From: an uncultured Oscillospiraceae bacterium
GTDB taxonomy: Bacteria > Bacillota_A > Clostridia > Oscillospirales > Acutalibacteraceae
NCBI GenBank assembly: GCA_910589395.1
Contig: CAJUTL010000015.1
Coordinates: 33,662 to 68,816, forward strand
DNA length: 35,155 bases
Reading direction: 5' to 3'
The notes under the pieces were generated by a model. The model did not search any database and was not told the DNA's origin. It was given only the letters and a program-made list of their open reading frames with translations. This document shows positions 16,353 through 24,286 of the stretch, piece after piece. Position 1 is the first letter of the stretch. The number at the start of each line of letters is the position of its first letter. The translations under genes and the position numbers were made by a program.

Positions 16353-18059
16353 TCATGCTTCCCCCTCTCCCTGATAGGAGGCAGTGAAGCTTCCCAAAAC
16401 GCCGGTTTGGTAGCGGGGCGCCTTGGGCTTCCAGGCTGTCCGCCGACGCTCCAGCACGGCACGGATCTCTTCTTCCGATTTTACCTCGCCCCGGATCCCG
16501 CAGAGCCGCAGGACTCTGGCGGGAATATCGATCTCGATCAGGTCGCCCTCCTCCACCAGGGCGATGGGGCCGCCCTCTGCCGCTTCGGGGGCCACATGGC
16601 CGATGGCGGGGCCTTTGCTGGCACCGGAAAAGCGCCCGTCCGTGATCAGGGCAATGGAGGCGGAAAGCTCCGGATCGGAGGAAATGGCCTCTGTGGTGTA
16701 AAACATTTCCGGCATGCCGCTGCCCCTGGGGCCTTCGTAGCGAATGATCACGCCGTCTCCGGGCCGGATCTCATGGCGCAGCACGGCGGCAATGGCTTCC
16801 TCCTCGCAATCGAAGGGCCTGGCCCGCAGTACGGCGCGGTGCATTTCTTTAGGTACGGCACTGTGCTTTACCACACTGCCGCCCGGCGCCAGATTTCCCT
16901 TCAGCACAGCTACTGTTCCGTTTTTGCCGATGGGGTCGTCAAAGCCGCGAATGATATCGGTGCGGGAAAGCCCGGTTTCCCTGAGGTATCTGCCGCAGTT
17001 TTCGTAATAGCCGTTTTTCCGCAGCTCTTCCAGGTTTTCGCCCAGGGTCCTTCCGGTGACGGTCATCACGTCCAGGTGCAGCATGGAGCGGATTTCCTCC
17101 ATGATCCGGGGTACGCCGCCGGCATAGTAGAAATACTGGGCGGGCCAGCGGCCGGCAGGGCGGATATCCAGCAAATAGTGGGCGTTTCGGTGGATGCGGT
17201 CAAAATCATCGGCGGAAAGGGAAACGCCGAATTCCCTGGCAATGGCCGGCAGGTGGAGCAGGGTGTTGGTGGAGCCGGAAATGGCGGCGTGAACCATCAC
17301 GGCATTTTCGAAGCTGTCTCTTGTGACGACCTTCCGGGAGGTGAGCCCGGAAAGGGCCAGCTCCGCCGCCCGCTCTCCGGCGGCTCTGGCGGTTTTTTTC
17401 AGCTCCGGGCAGGTGGCGGGCATCAGGGCTGTGCCGGGCAGCATCAGCCCTAATGCCTCCGCCATGATCTGCATGGTGGAGGCGGTGCCCATAAAAGAGC
17501 AGGCCCCGCAGGAGGGGCAGGCATGGTGCTTGTAGTAGGTCAGCTGCTCTTCACTGATCTCCCCCCGCCGGTACATGGCGCTGTATTTGCCAATCTGCTC
17601 CAGGGTCAGCAGCTCCGGCCCCGCCTCCATCACGCCGCCCGTTACCACAACGGCGGGGAGATCCAGCCGGCCGATGGCCATCAGCTGCGCGGGAACCGAT
17701 TTATCACAGCTGGAAAGAAAAACTCCTGCGTCAAAGGTGGTGGCGTTGACGTGGATCTCAATGAGATCGGCAATGGTATTCCGGGAGGCCAGAGAATAAT
17801 TTCCCCCATCGTGCCCCTGAGACATGCCGTCGCACATATCGGTGGCGAAATACAAGGCGGATTTTGCCCCCCTGCTGTCGGCGCCCGCCGCCGCTGCCTG
17901 GGAAAGCTCCAGCAGGTGGGCGCTGCCGGGGTGGCTTTGCCCATAGGTGCTTTCAATGATGACCTGGGGCTTTGCGAGATCCTCTGCCTTCCAGCCCATT
18001 CCCATTCGCAGGGGATCCATTTCCGGCGCAATCCGCCGCACTTCCTGGCTTTTCAGCAT
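16353..18059 (-). CDS. IlvD/Edd-family dehydratase (probable dihydroxy-acid dehydratase)
   Basis: 568 aa, normal for the family. Iron-sulfur and active-site motifs are visible: DMCDGMSQGHDGGNYSL, SSCDKSVPAQ (C118), HACPSCGACSFMGTAS, GPRGSGMPEM and TDGRFSGAS. These enzymes dehydrate dihydroxy acids with an Fe-S cluster. The MCDG-x2-QG motif is Edd-like, so the substrate could be a sugar acid rather than the valine/isoleucine intermediate; no other ilv gene is nearby to decide. Start 18059 is chosen because AGGAGGAAGCAAGC precedes it; an ATG nine codons upstream has no such site. The gene stands alone on the minus strand between repeat regions. Confidence 0.88.
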   Translation of the reverse strand: MLKSQEVRRIAPEMDPLRMGMGWKAEDLAKPQVIIESTYGQSHPGSAHLLELSQAAAAGADSRGAKSALYFATDMCDGMSQGHDGGNYSLASRNTIADLIEIHVNATTFDAGVFLSSCDKSVPAQLMAIGRLDLPAVVVTGGVMEAGPELLTLEQIGKYSAMYRRGEISEEQLTYYKHHACPSCGACSFMGTASTMQIMAEALGLMLPGTALMPATCPELKKTARAAGERAAELALSGLTSRKVVTRDSFENAVMVHAAISGSTNTLLHLPAIAREFGVSLSADDFDRIHRNAHYLLDIRPAGRWPAQYFYYAGGVPRIMEEIRSMLHLDVMTVTGRTLGENLEELRKNGYYENCGRYLRETGLSRTDIIRGFDDPIGKNGTVAVLKGNLAPGGSVVKHSAVPKEMHRAVLRARPFDCEEEAIAAVLRHEIRPGDGVIIRYEGPRGSGMPEMFYTTEAISSDPELSASIALITDGRFSGASKGPAIGHVAPEAAEGGPIALVEEGDLIEIDIPARVLRLCGIRGEVKSEEEIRAVLERRRTAWKPKAPRYQTGVLGSFTASYQGEGEA

Positions 18060-18091
18060 GCTTGCTTCCTCCTGAACAGAAATCACTTCTC

Positions 18092-18136
18092 AAAAGAATG
18101 TGCTTTCAGTATAGCATTCTTTTTTGAAGTTGTACA
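18092..18136 (-). promoter_or_regulatory. Promoter and palindromic operator candidate of the dehydratase gene
   Basis: Minus-strand TGTACA (18131-18136) and TATACT (18108-18113) are 17 bp apart. A perfect 9-bp inverted repeat, AAAAGAATG (18092-18100) and CATTCTTTT (18115-18123), brackets the -10. The position suits a repressor site; no regulator gene is adjacent. Confidence 0.65.
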
Positions 18137-18265
18137 GAGAAGCGACGCTAAGGAACAATGAGGAATGAGCAATGAAGGTCAAGGGCAGAGCGTTAGGTTA
18201 TAGTTTAGCGAACTGGTTGTTAGCTATTAGTTGTTAGTCGTTAGAGAAGGACGAGTCCACTCTTT

Positions 18266-18355
18266 TGTCATTTTGAGGAACGCAGAAAGCTATGGCTTTC
18301 TGCGTTCCTCAGTAAAGAGCCAAAGGACGCGATCCTTCACTTCGTTCAGGATGAC
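18266..18355. repeat. Palindromic repeat related to the element at 15345
   Basis: Begins GTCATTTTGAGGAACGCAG and ends CACTTCGTTCAGGATGACAG, the same end sequences as the 15345 element. It contains a perfect 17-bp inverted repeat, TGAGGAACGCAGAAAGC (18274-18290) and its complement (18295-18311), with a TATG loop. The surrounding 18140-18560 holds no supported gene, only short degenerate repeats such as TTAGCTATTAGTTGTTAG and TCTAGCATCTGGCATCTAG. Confidence 0.7.
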
Positions 18356-18423
18356 AGAAAAGGGGCCGTTTCCTTTTCTAATCAACTAACTACTCACAAC
18401 GAATAACTGACATGGTAAATTAT

Positions 18424-18522
18424 AGTTTATCTGCTTACTAACGGTCGGGTCAGTGATTAACTTCCCGCACCAAGCAGCTTCACGAGTGCCTGCGGTGGCT
18501 CACCGCCAATCCCAATTTATCA
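18424..18522 (-). repeat. Interspersed ~100-bp repeat, copy B
   Basis: Inverted relative to copy A at 15001-15100, with the same core and GCGGTG hairpin. The pair brackets the pseudogene, the MITE-like element and the dehydratase gene, a 3.4-kb segment. Confidence 0.85.
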
Positions 18523-18562
18523 AATATCTAGCATCTGGCATCTAGAATCTAGCCTCTAAAAA

Positions 18563-18592
18563 TTGACTTTTCTTCTTTCTATGCGGTATACT
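18563..18592 (+). promoter_or_regulatory. Promoter of the aroD operon
   Basis: TTGACT (18563-18568) and TATACT (18587-18592), spacer 18 bp. About 40 nt of leader precede the aroD start. Confidence 0.75.
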
Positions 18593-18637
18593 GGTGTAGA
18601 ATGATGGAAAAGTGGGAAGGGTAAGGACGGGGAGTTG

Positions 18638-19390
18638 ATGAAATTGAAGTTTGTAGAGCTGGCGGGCATTCGTTTTGGCGAGGGCCTGCCGAAGATCTGT
18701 ATTCCGCTGACAGGCGGCGGAATGCCCGCCCTGCTCAGTGAGCTGTGGGTTGTAAAGCACCTGCCCGCCGACCTGTACGAATGGCGGGGAGACCACTATT
18801 TCGGAAGCTATTCCGAAGCCCTGCGCGCTTTGGAGGAAACCCTGCCGGGGAAGCCCCTGTTATGTACTGTACGGACAAAGGAAGAAGGCGGAAAGGCGGA
18901 GCTTGCCCCGGACGCTTATGAAGCTTTTTTATCCGGCCTTCTGGATCAGGGGGGCTTTCAGCTGCTGGATATTGAGCTCTCCTGCGGTGTGGAACGGGTG
19001 CGAAGGCTGGTGGAGAAGGCCCGTAAAAAAAGCGTGGGCGTTGTCATATCCCGCCATTGCTTTCAGGAAACCCCGCCGGAGGAGGAAATTTTTCATACCC
19101 TGGAGAGTATGAAGAAACTGGGGGCCGATCTGCCGAAAATGGCGGTGATGCCCAAAAGCCCCCAAGATGTTTTGACGCTGCTTTCCGCCACCCTGCGGGC
19201 AAGAGAACAGCTGGGGCCGGTCATTACCATGTCGATGGGAAGCCTGGGAAAGCTGAGCCGGGTCAGCGGCGCGGTATTCGGGTCCTGCCTGACCTTTGCC
19301 GCCGGGCAGTCCTCTTCCGCGCCGGGGCAAATCAACGCTGAGGATCTGAAGGCCATTCTGGAAGATCTGGATCCGGCTGAATTTATCTGA
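18638..19390 (+). CDS. aroD: Type I 3-dehydroquinate dehydratase
   Basis: 250 aa, the usual length of type I AroD, a TIM barrel of the shikimate pathway that forms a Schiff base with 3-dehydroquinate. The active-site histidine region reads VVISRHCFQETP, the Schiff-base lysine region DLPKMAVMPKSPQD, and the C-terminal signature MSMGSLGKLSRVSG followed by GQSSSAPGQI. Start at ATG 18638, with GGACGGGGAG just before it; a TTG one codon earlier is less likely. The start of the protein is slightly unusual in LTGGGMPALLSE. First gene of a three-gene plus-strand operon; no other aro gene is present, and the partners are not obviously shikimate-related. Confidence 0.93.
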   Translation: MKLKFVELAGIRFGEGLPKICIPLTGGGMPALLSELWVVKHLPADLYEWRGDHYFGSYSEALRALEETLPGKPLLCTVRTKEEGGKAELAPDAYEAFLSGLLDQGGFQLLDIELSCGVERVRRLVEKARKKSVGVVISRHCFQETPPEEEIFHTLESMKKLGADLPKMAVMPKSPQDVLTLLSATLRAREQLGPVITMSMGSLGKLSRVSGAVFGSCLTFAAGQSSSAPGQINAEDLKAILEDLDPAEFI

Positions 19391-19407
19391 CAAAGGAGGA
19401 GCCTCCC

Positions 19408-21507
19408 ATGAAAAACGATATCGATGCTTTGCTGGAAGCCATGTTCCGAAACGGAAAATTAAATCTCAAAGGAACTTCCGAAAAAAAGCCGGCCCCGCCG
19501 GAGCAAAGCAAGCCTGTTTCCCTGGAATGGGACCCGCTGGAAAACAGCCGCCAGGCACGGCAAGCCCTGGACGCTGTGGAGCAGGGGAGCGCCGGTATTT
19601 CCGAGGCATTGCAAAAGAACCTGGAGCAGCTGGCCCGGGACGCGGAAGCGGAAATGAAGGGTCTGGAGCAGCGTTTGCGGCAGGACGGCGTGGCAGATGC
19701 TTCCGCCGGAAACGCCGGCAGCGAGAAGGATCTGGAAGCGGCCTTCGCGGCGGCCCGCCGGGAGGCGGGGGAGCGCGTGCTGGGTCAGGAGGAGTTCCTT
19801 TCCTCCCTTTTGATCGCGTTTAAGCGGCCCTTTGTGGCGGGAAGGCGGGAGGACGCCCCGCTGTGCAGGGCGGCGGTGCTGGGAAAACCGGGCACGGGAA
19901 AGCACAGCGCCCTGGAAGCCATAGCGGCTTCTCTGGGGCGGCAGGGGGTATTGAAAAGTCCCAAGCTTGCCACGCTGGATTTGGAAAATTACCGGGAGCC
20001 TGGCTCTGAAAAGCTGTTTTTTCAGGATCTGTATGCCGCTCTGAAGGGCGGGGCCTGTGGGCTGGTATTTGAGCATTTTGAGCGGTGCCACCCCTCCGTA
20101 CTGCCACTTTTGTCCGCCCTGTTCCGGGAAGGAAGCGTTCCGCTGCCCTCCCGGTACGCGGAACAGAAGGGCCTGCTGGTGGAGATCGGAAACGCTCTGG
20201 CGCCGGGGGTGATCTCCAGCCTGTCCGGGGCGGGGAAATACCTGTTTCTGGTAACGGAGAAAAACGAAACGAAGCTGGCGGACGCCTTTGGAATGCCCTT
20301 CCTGTCCGCCCTGGACGATCTGTGTGAGACGAAGCCCTTTTCCCGGGAAAGCCTGGAGCAGATCGCGGAAAACGCGCTGAAGAAATTCTGCGAACGGGCG
20401 GAAAAGCAGCTTCATTTTACCCTTACTTACGACAGCGCCGTGGTGTCTGCCCTGGCGGACGCCTTTCACCCGGAGCAGGGCGCGGCGGCCATTGAGCAGG
20501 AGGCGGAGCACCTGTACCGCGCCCTCAGCGAGGCAAAGCTGAAGCAGGGGCTCGGCGGCTTTACCGGAAAGGTGGTGCAGGCGGAGGGCCGCCCGGCGGT
20601 ACGGTACCAGCGGGAGGGAAAGGAAGTGCTTTTGCAGGCTCAGAGCGCTTCCGGAGACGCTGCCCGGGAAGCGGCGGTACAAAGCGTGAAGCAGGAGCTT
20701 TCGGAAATCGTAGGTCTTCGAGAGATCAAGGACTACATTTTGTCCCTGGAGGATAATTTCAAAATACAGCAGCTGCGCAGAGAAAAGGGCATGAAGGCGG
20801 AATCCCCCTCCATGCATATGATCTTTACCGGGAACCCCGGCACCGGAAAAACCACCGTGGCCCGTATTGTTTCCCGTTACTTAAAGGCCATCGGCGTGTT
20901 AAACGGCGGCCAGCTCATCGAAGTGACCCGCGCCGATCTGGTGGGCAGATATGTGGGGCATACCGCCCCCCTGACCCAAAAAGCCATTCAATCCGCCCTG
21001 GGCGGGGTGCTGTTTATCGATGAGGCCTATTCCCTGTTCCGGGGAAAGGACGACAGCTTCGGGCTGGAGGCCATCGATACGCTGGTCAAGGGAATGGAGG
21101 ACCACCGGGACGATCTGGTGGTGATCCTGGCAGGCTATTCCCGGGAAATGGAGGAATTTCTCACCGCCAATTCCGGGCTGCGCTCCCGGTTTCCCAACCT
21201 GATCGAATTTCCGGACTATACCGGGGAAGAGCTGCTTTTGATCACAAAGAGCATCGTAAAGGGCAAGGGCTACCGCCTGGCCCCGGCCTGTGACCCGCTG
21301 CTCCTTTCCTATTATGAGACCGCGCAAAAGGAAGGCGACCCCCGCACCAACGGCAACGGGCGCATGGCCAGAAACAAGGTGGAGGAAGCGGTGCTCAGCT
21401 GTTCCCGCCGAAGCATGAAGCTCCCTGAGGAGCAGAGAGAGCTGGATCTGCTTTTGCCGGAGGACTTTGGGTTTGCGGAGGAGGCAGAGCCGGAAACAGA
21501 GGCGTGA
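19408..21507 (+). CDS. Two-module AAA+ ATPase (degenerate ClpB-like module plus CbbX/SpoVK-like module)
   Basis: 699 aa. Residues 1-120 are an acidic, helical, coiled-coil-prone region (SEALQKNLEQLARDAEAEMK). Module 1 (about 125-400) has a P-loop GKPGTGKH (K165) and a Walker B-like VFEHFERCHPSVL that resembles the ClpB DEIEKAHP segment but lacks its D-E pair. Module 2 (about 430-690) is intact: GNPGTGKTT (K481), VLFIDEAYSL (D538-E539), then AGYSREMEEFL and a FPDYTGEEL segment, as in CbbX and the sporulation ATPase SpoVK. The second module is probably the motor and the first structural. Its client is unknown. AGGAGG precedes the start, 17 bp after aroD and 17 bp before the nitroreductase. Confidence 0.85.
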   Translation: MKNDIDALLEAMFRNGKLNLKGTSEKKPAPPEQSKPVSLEWDPLENSRQARQALDAVEQGSAGISEALQKNLEQLARDAEAEMKGLEQRLRQDGVADASAGNAGSEKDLEAAFAAARREAGERVLGQEEFLSSLLIAFKRPFVAGRREDAPLCRAAVLGKPGTGKHSALEAIAASLGRQGVLKSPKLATLDLENYREPGSEKLFFQDLYAALKGGACGLVFEHFERCHPSVLPLLSALFREGSVPLPSRYAEQKGLLVEIGNALAPGVISSLSGAGKYLFLVTEKNETKLADAFGMPFLSALDDLCETKPFSRESLEQIAENALKKFCERAEKQLHFTLTYDSAVVSALADAFHPEQGAAAIEQEAEHLYRALSEAKLKQGLGGFTGKVVQAEGRPAVRYQREGKEVLLQAQSASGDAAREAAVQSVKQELSEIVGLREIKDYILSLEDNFKIQQLRREKGMKAESPSMHMIFTGNPGTGKTTVARIVSRYLKAIGVLNGGQLIEVTRADLVGRYVGHTAPLTQKAIQSALGGVLFIDEAYSLFRGKDDSFGLEAIDTLVKGMEDHRDDLVVILAGYSREMEEFLTANSGLRSRFPNLIEFPDYTGEELLLITKSIVKGKGYRLAPACDPLLLSYYETAQKEGDPRTNGNGRMARNKVEEAVLSCSRRSMKLPEEQRELDLLLPEDFGFAEEAEPETEA

Positions 21508-21524
21508 TTTTGGAGGAAACGCAA

Positions 21525-22046
21525 ATGGATTTTTTACAGCTGGCGCAGGAGCGCTTTTCCGTGAGAAGCTTTTCCGAAAGGCCCATAGAGCGGGAAAAGC
21601 TGGAAGCTGTTTTGCGGGCGGGGCAGCTGGCCCCTACCGCCTGTAATTTGCAGCCCCAGAAGCTATTGGTGCTTCAAAGTACCGAGGCTCTGGAAAGGTA
21701 TCGAAGGTGTACCGTGTGTTACTTTAACGCGCCGCTGGCTATTTTGGTCTGTTACGACAAAACGCTCTGCTGGACAAGGGAATATGATGAAAAGACCAGC
21801 GGCGAGATAGACGCCTCTATCGCCGCCGCCCATATGATGCTGGAGGCAGCGGACCTGGGGCTCGGCTGCACCTGGGTCATGCACTTTATTCCCGAAGCGG
21901 TGCGGGAGGAATTTCAGCTGCCGGAGGCCTATGTGCCGGTCTGTTTTCTTGCAATGGGATACCCCGCGGAGGACGCGAAGCCCTCGCGAATGCACGGGGA
22001 AAGGAAACCGCTTAAGGAAACGGTTTTCTACAATTCGTTTGAATGA
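21525..22046 (+). CDS. Nitroreductase-family flavoprotein
   Basis: 173 aa. The N-terminal ERFSVRSFSERPIEREKLE and the APTACNLQPQKLLVLQS segment are the FMN-binding signatures of the nitroreductase fold, followed by DASIAAAHMMLEAADLGLGCTWV. Such proteins reduce nitro compounds, quinones or flavins with NAD(P)H, or serve other flavin chemistry; the substrate is not predictable here. It lacks an extra ferredoxin domain. Start at 21525 is supported by TTGGAGG at 21510-21516. Last gene of the aroD operon, closed by a terminator 23 bp downstream. Confidence 0.92.
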   Translation: MDFLQLAQERFSVRSFSERPIEREKLEAVLRAGQLAPTACNLQPQKLLVLQSTEALERYRRCTVCYFNAPLAILVCYDKTLCWTREYDEKTSGEIDASIAAAHMMLEAADLGLGCTWVMHFIPEAVREEFQLPEAYVPVCFLAMGYPAEDAKPSRMHGERKPLKETVFYNSFE

Positions 22047-22069
22047 AATTTTTCCAAAAGCCCTGTCCC

Positions 22070-22099
22070 GCTGCTCACCACCTGGTGGGCAGCTTTTTT
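22070..22099 (+). terminator. Terminator of the aroD operon
   Basis: GCTGCTCACCA (22070-22080), CC loop, TGGTGGGCAGC (22083-22093), then six T. The central pairs may open to give a larger loop. A second inverted repeat, CAAGGCTTT/AAAGCCTTG at 22147-22176, lies beyond it, downstream of the minus-strand AraC remnant. Confidence 0.9.
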
Positions 22100-22206
22100 C
22101 GCGGCAAAAACCGTCTGCCCCTGACCGGCAAGGCCCGCGGCCGTCACAAGGCTTTACAGCGTTTTGCAAAGCCTTGCCCGCAGAAAGCCGTGTTGGCTCA
22201 GCCCGG

Positions 22207-22610
22207 TCATTTGTTGTTGATATGCGTATAGTAATATTTGTTTCTGAAAACGGTGGGAGTGATTTTTCGTGATAGGTGAAGAATTTTATAAAAACGTTTT
22301 CCTCGCGGTAGCCGAGCTCTCTTGCGATCTGCTTCACGCTCATGTTGGTAGTGAGCAATAGATCCTTGGCGAGCTTGAGCTTTTGGGAGGCTAAATACTC
22401 CTTCAGCCCGACTCCTCTGGCTTTTTTGAAATACTTGCCCATATAATCGGCATTGTAGTCAAAGCGGCGCGCGATTTCCGAAACCGTGATATTGTTTTTT
22501 CTGTTGTTTCTTATATACTCCGCGATTTGCACGGCCAACGTCTGATTTGACGGCGCTTCTTCCGAAAGAAGCCGTCTCAGTTCCTCCAAAATCAGCAGTC
22601 CCGCTGCGTC
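22207..22610 (-). pseudogene. Remnant of an AraC-family regulator (DNA-binding domain only, frameshifted)
   Basis: Minus-strand reading gives about 130 residues of an AraC/XylS C-terminus: VSEIARRFDYNADYMGKYFK (first HTH) and MSVKQIARELGYREENVFIK (second HTH). The N-terminal sensor domain is absent; upstream the frame runs into reversed GH127 sequence. Near 22263-22267 the reading frame shifts: a run of five A on the minus strand would need six for the family-like ending TVFRNKYYYTHINNK with its stop at 22207. So the gene is truncated and frameshifted. AraC regulators commonly control adjacent glycosidase genes, which agrees with its partner remnant. Confidence 0.8.
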
Positions 22611-22614
22611 TGTG

Positions 22615-22992
22615 GCGCTTGACGGAAACGGGGAAATAGAGCTTGTGTTCGATATGCCGGTAAAGCTTCTTGCCGCCAACCGCCGCGTTCATTCCGACGC
22701 GGGCAGAGTTGCCGTTGTGCGGGGCCCTGTTGTTTACTGCGCCGAGGGCGTTGATAACGGCGCTGATATCAAAAGCGTTGCTCTGGATCTCCGTTCGAGC
22801 TTTGAATTACAGGAAAGTGAGTTTTTGCTGCCGGTTCTCAAAATAACGGCTTACCGCCCAAAGGAAACCGAAAAGCTTTACTATGAGGCGGGCGGCGATT
22901 ACGAAGAAATGCCGCTTACCCTGATCCCGTACTATGCTTTTGCCAACCGCGGCGAAACCGAAATGCAGGTGTGGCTTTTGAGAAAGCAGTAA
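22615..22992 (+). pseudogene. C-terminal remnant of a GH127 (DUF1680) beta-L-arabinofuranosidase
   Basis: About 125 residues match the end of GH127 enzymes: IELVFDMPVKLLAANRRVHS, VAVVRGPVVYCAEGVDNG, and PLTLIPYYAFANRGETEMQV close to the C-terminus. Full proteins are around 600-650 aa, so the catalytic barrel is gone. There is no promoter or ribosome binding site at the break. It abuts the AraC remnant head to head at about 22610, a scar of deletion or rearrangement of an arabinoside-utilisation locus. The following 22993-23140 holds no recognised feature beyond the RBS of the next gene. Confidence 0.82.
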
Positions 22993-23140
22993 GAGCGAAT
23001 CTCCCCGCCATAAGAAGAAACGCGCCGCCGCACCGAAACGTTTTTTAGAAAGGGCAGTGGGCGGCGGTAAAAATTCAGGGCTTGTTACATTTTTTTCTCC
23101 TTGTCTCTCTAATCCATAAACAGGAAACGGAGGGCGAAAT

Positions 23141-24178
23141 ATGGAATTCCTGAATTTTCAAAGCAAGGAAGCCGTAGAGGAATACGAGGCCTTTGTAGAG
23201 CGCATGGGCGGCAGCTTTATGCAGTCTGTCCGGTGGTGCGGGGTAAAGCCCGGCTGGGGGCACGAGGCGGTGATCGCCCGGGACAGCCGGGGTGAGATCT
23301 GCGGGAGCATGCTGGTGCTGATAAAAAAATTCCCCTTCCCGCTGAAGGCGTTTCTGTATTCGCCCAGAGGGCCGGTCTGGGATTATCAAAAGCCTGCGGT
23401 GCTTCAGGACCTGCTTCTGGGCGTATGGCGGCTTGCCCGAAAATACCACGCCTATTCCTTTAAAACCGACCCGCTGATCGAGGAAACGGACAGCGAAAAG
23501 ATCTTTGCCCTGCGGGCGGCGGGCTTTTCCTTCCAGCCCTGGCAGCCGGACGAAAAAACCATACAAAGCAGAAATAACTACATTTTAGAGCTGCGGGGAA
23601 GAAGCGAGGAGGAGCTGCTGCGCTCCTTCAAAAGCAAATGCCGCTACAACATCGGGTTGGCAAAGCGCAGGGGAGTGCGCTGTGTGGTGTGCGGAAAGGA
23701 GCGTCTGGGCGATTTTCAAAGGCTCATGGAGGAAACGGGAAAGCGCGATGGCTTCCGGGTGCGCTCTCAGGAATATTTCAGTAGAATGATGGACGCCCTG
23801 GGGGAAAAATGCCGCCTGTATCTCTGCGAATACCAGGGGCAGGCCCTTTCCGGGGCCATCTGCGTGCAATACGGCGGGCGCACTTGCTATGTATATGGCG
23901 CTTCTACCGCCGCTCACCGGGAGGTAATGCCCAATTACCTGATGCAGTGGGAGATGATCCGCTGGGCGGTGGAAGCGGGCTGTGAGCTGTACGATTTTCA
24001 GGGTGTGCCCTGCTGGTACGATACCTCCCACCCCAATTACGGTGTGTACCGCTTCAAAACAGGCTTTTGCGGGCGGCTTGCCATTTACGCCGGAGAATTC
24101 CGCATGGTTTTCTCCAAGCGCTACAAATCCGCCTTTGACCGGGCTTTGAAATGGGTGGGCTATCAAAAGCTGGCCTGA
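23141..24178 (+). CDS. FemAB/FemX-family peptidoglycan aminoacyltransferase
   Basis: 345 aa in the double GNAT fold of FemABX proteins, which use aminoacyl-tRNA to add amino acids to the stem peptide of lipid II and build the interpeptide bridge. Visible features include GSFMQSVRWCGVKPGWG at the N-terminus, the ELLRSFKSKCRYNIGLAKRRG block, YVYGASTAAHREVMPNYLMQ, and the YDFQGVPCW-YDTSHPNYGVYRFK end. Cytoplasmic, acting on the membrane-bound precursor. RBS CGGAGGG at 23129-23135 fixes the start. It stands alone between the gene scar and the GH3 gene. The amino acid transferred cannot be read from sequence. Confidence 0.92.
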   Translation: MEFLNFQSKEAVEEYEAFVERMGGSFMQSVRWCGVKPGWGHEAVIARDSRGEICGSMLVLIKKFPFPLKAFLYSPRGPVWDYQKPAVLQDLLLGVWRLARKYHAYSFKTDPLIEETDSEKIFALRAAGFSFQPWQPDEKTIQSRNNYILELRGRSEEELLRSFKSKCRYNIGLAKRRGVRCVVCGKERLGDFQRLMEETGKRDGFRVRSQEYFSRMMDALGEKCRLYLCEYQGQALSGAICVQYGGRTCYVYGASTAAHREVMPNYLMQWEMIRWAVEAGCELYDFQGVPCWYDTSHPNYGVYRFKTGFCGRLAIYAGEFRMVFSKRYKSAFDRALKWVGYQKLA

Positions 24179-24213
24179 TCCCTTCTGATCTCTATAAAAA
24201 AGCGTCTTTCCGC

Positions 24214-24242
24214 TTGTAAAATTTTGGTAGTTATACTATAAT
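24214..24242 (+). promoter_or_regulatory. Promoter of the GH3 gene
   Basis: TTGTAA (24214-24219) and TATAAT (24237-24242), spacer 17 bp, with the ATG about 45 nt downstream of the -10. Confidence 0.75.
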
Positions 24243-24286
24243 CTAAGAAAAGAATTCCCGGCAAATCGCAGAAAGGAGCTTTTCCT

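Noticed and set aside
16407..17453. 348-aa ORF antisense to the dehydratase gene
   Set aside because: Glycine- and histidine-rich shadow of a GC-rich gene; the minus-strand frame has all family motifs.
19459..20817. 452-aa ORF antisense to the AAA+ gene
   Set aside because: Shadow frame with arginine/leucine-rich low-complexity sequence.
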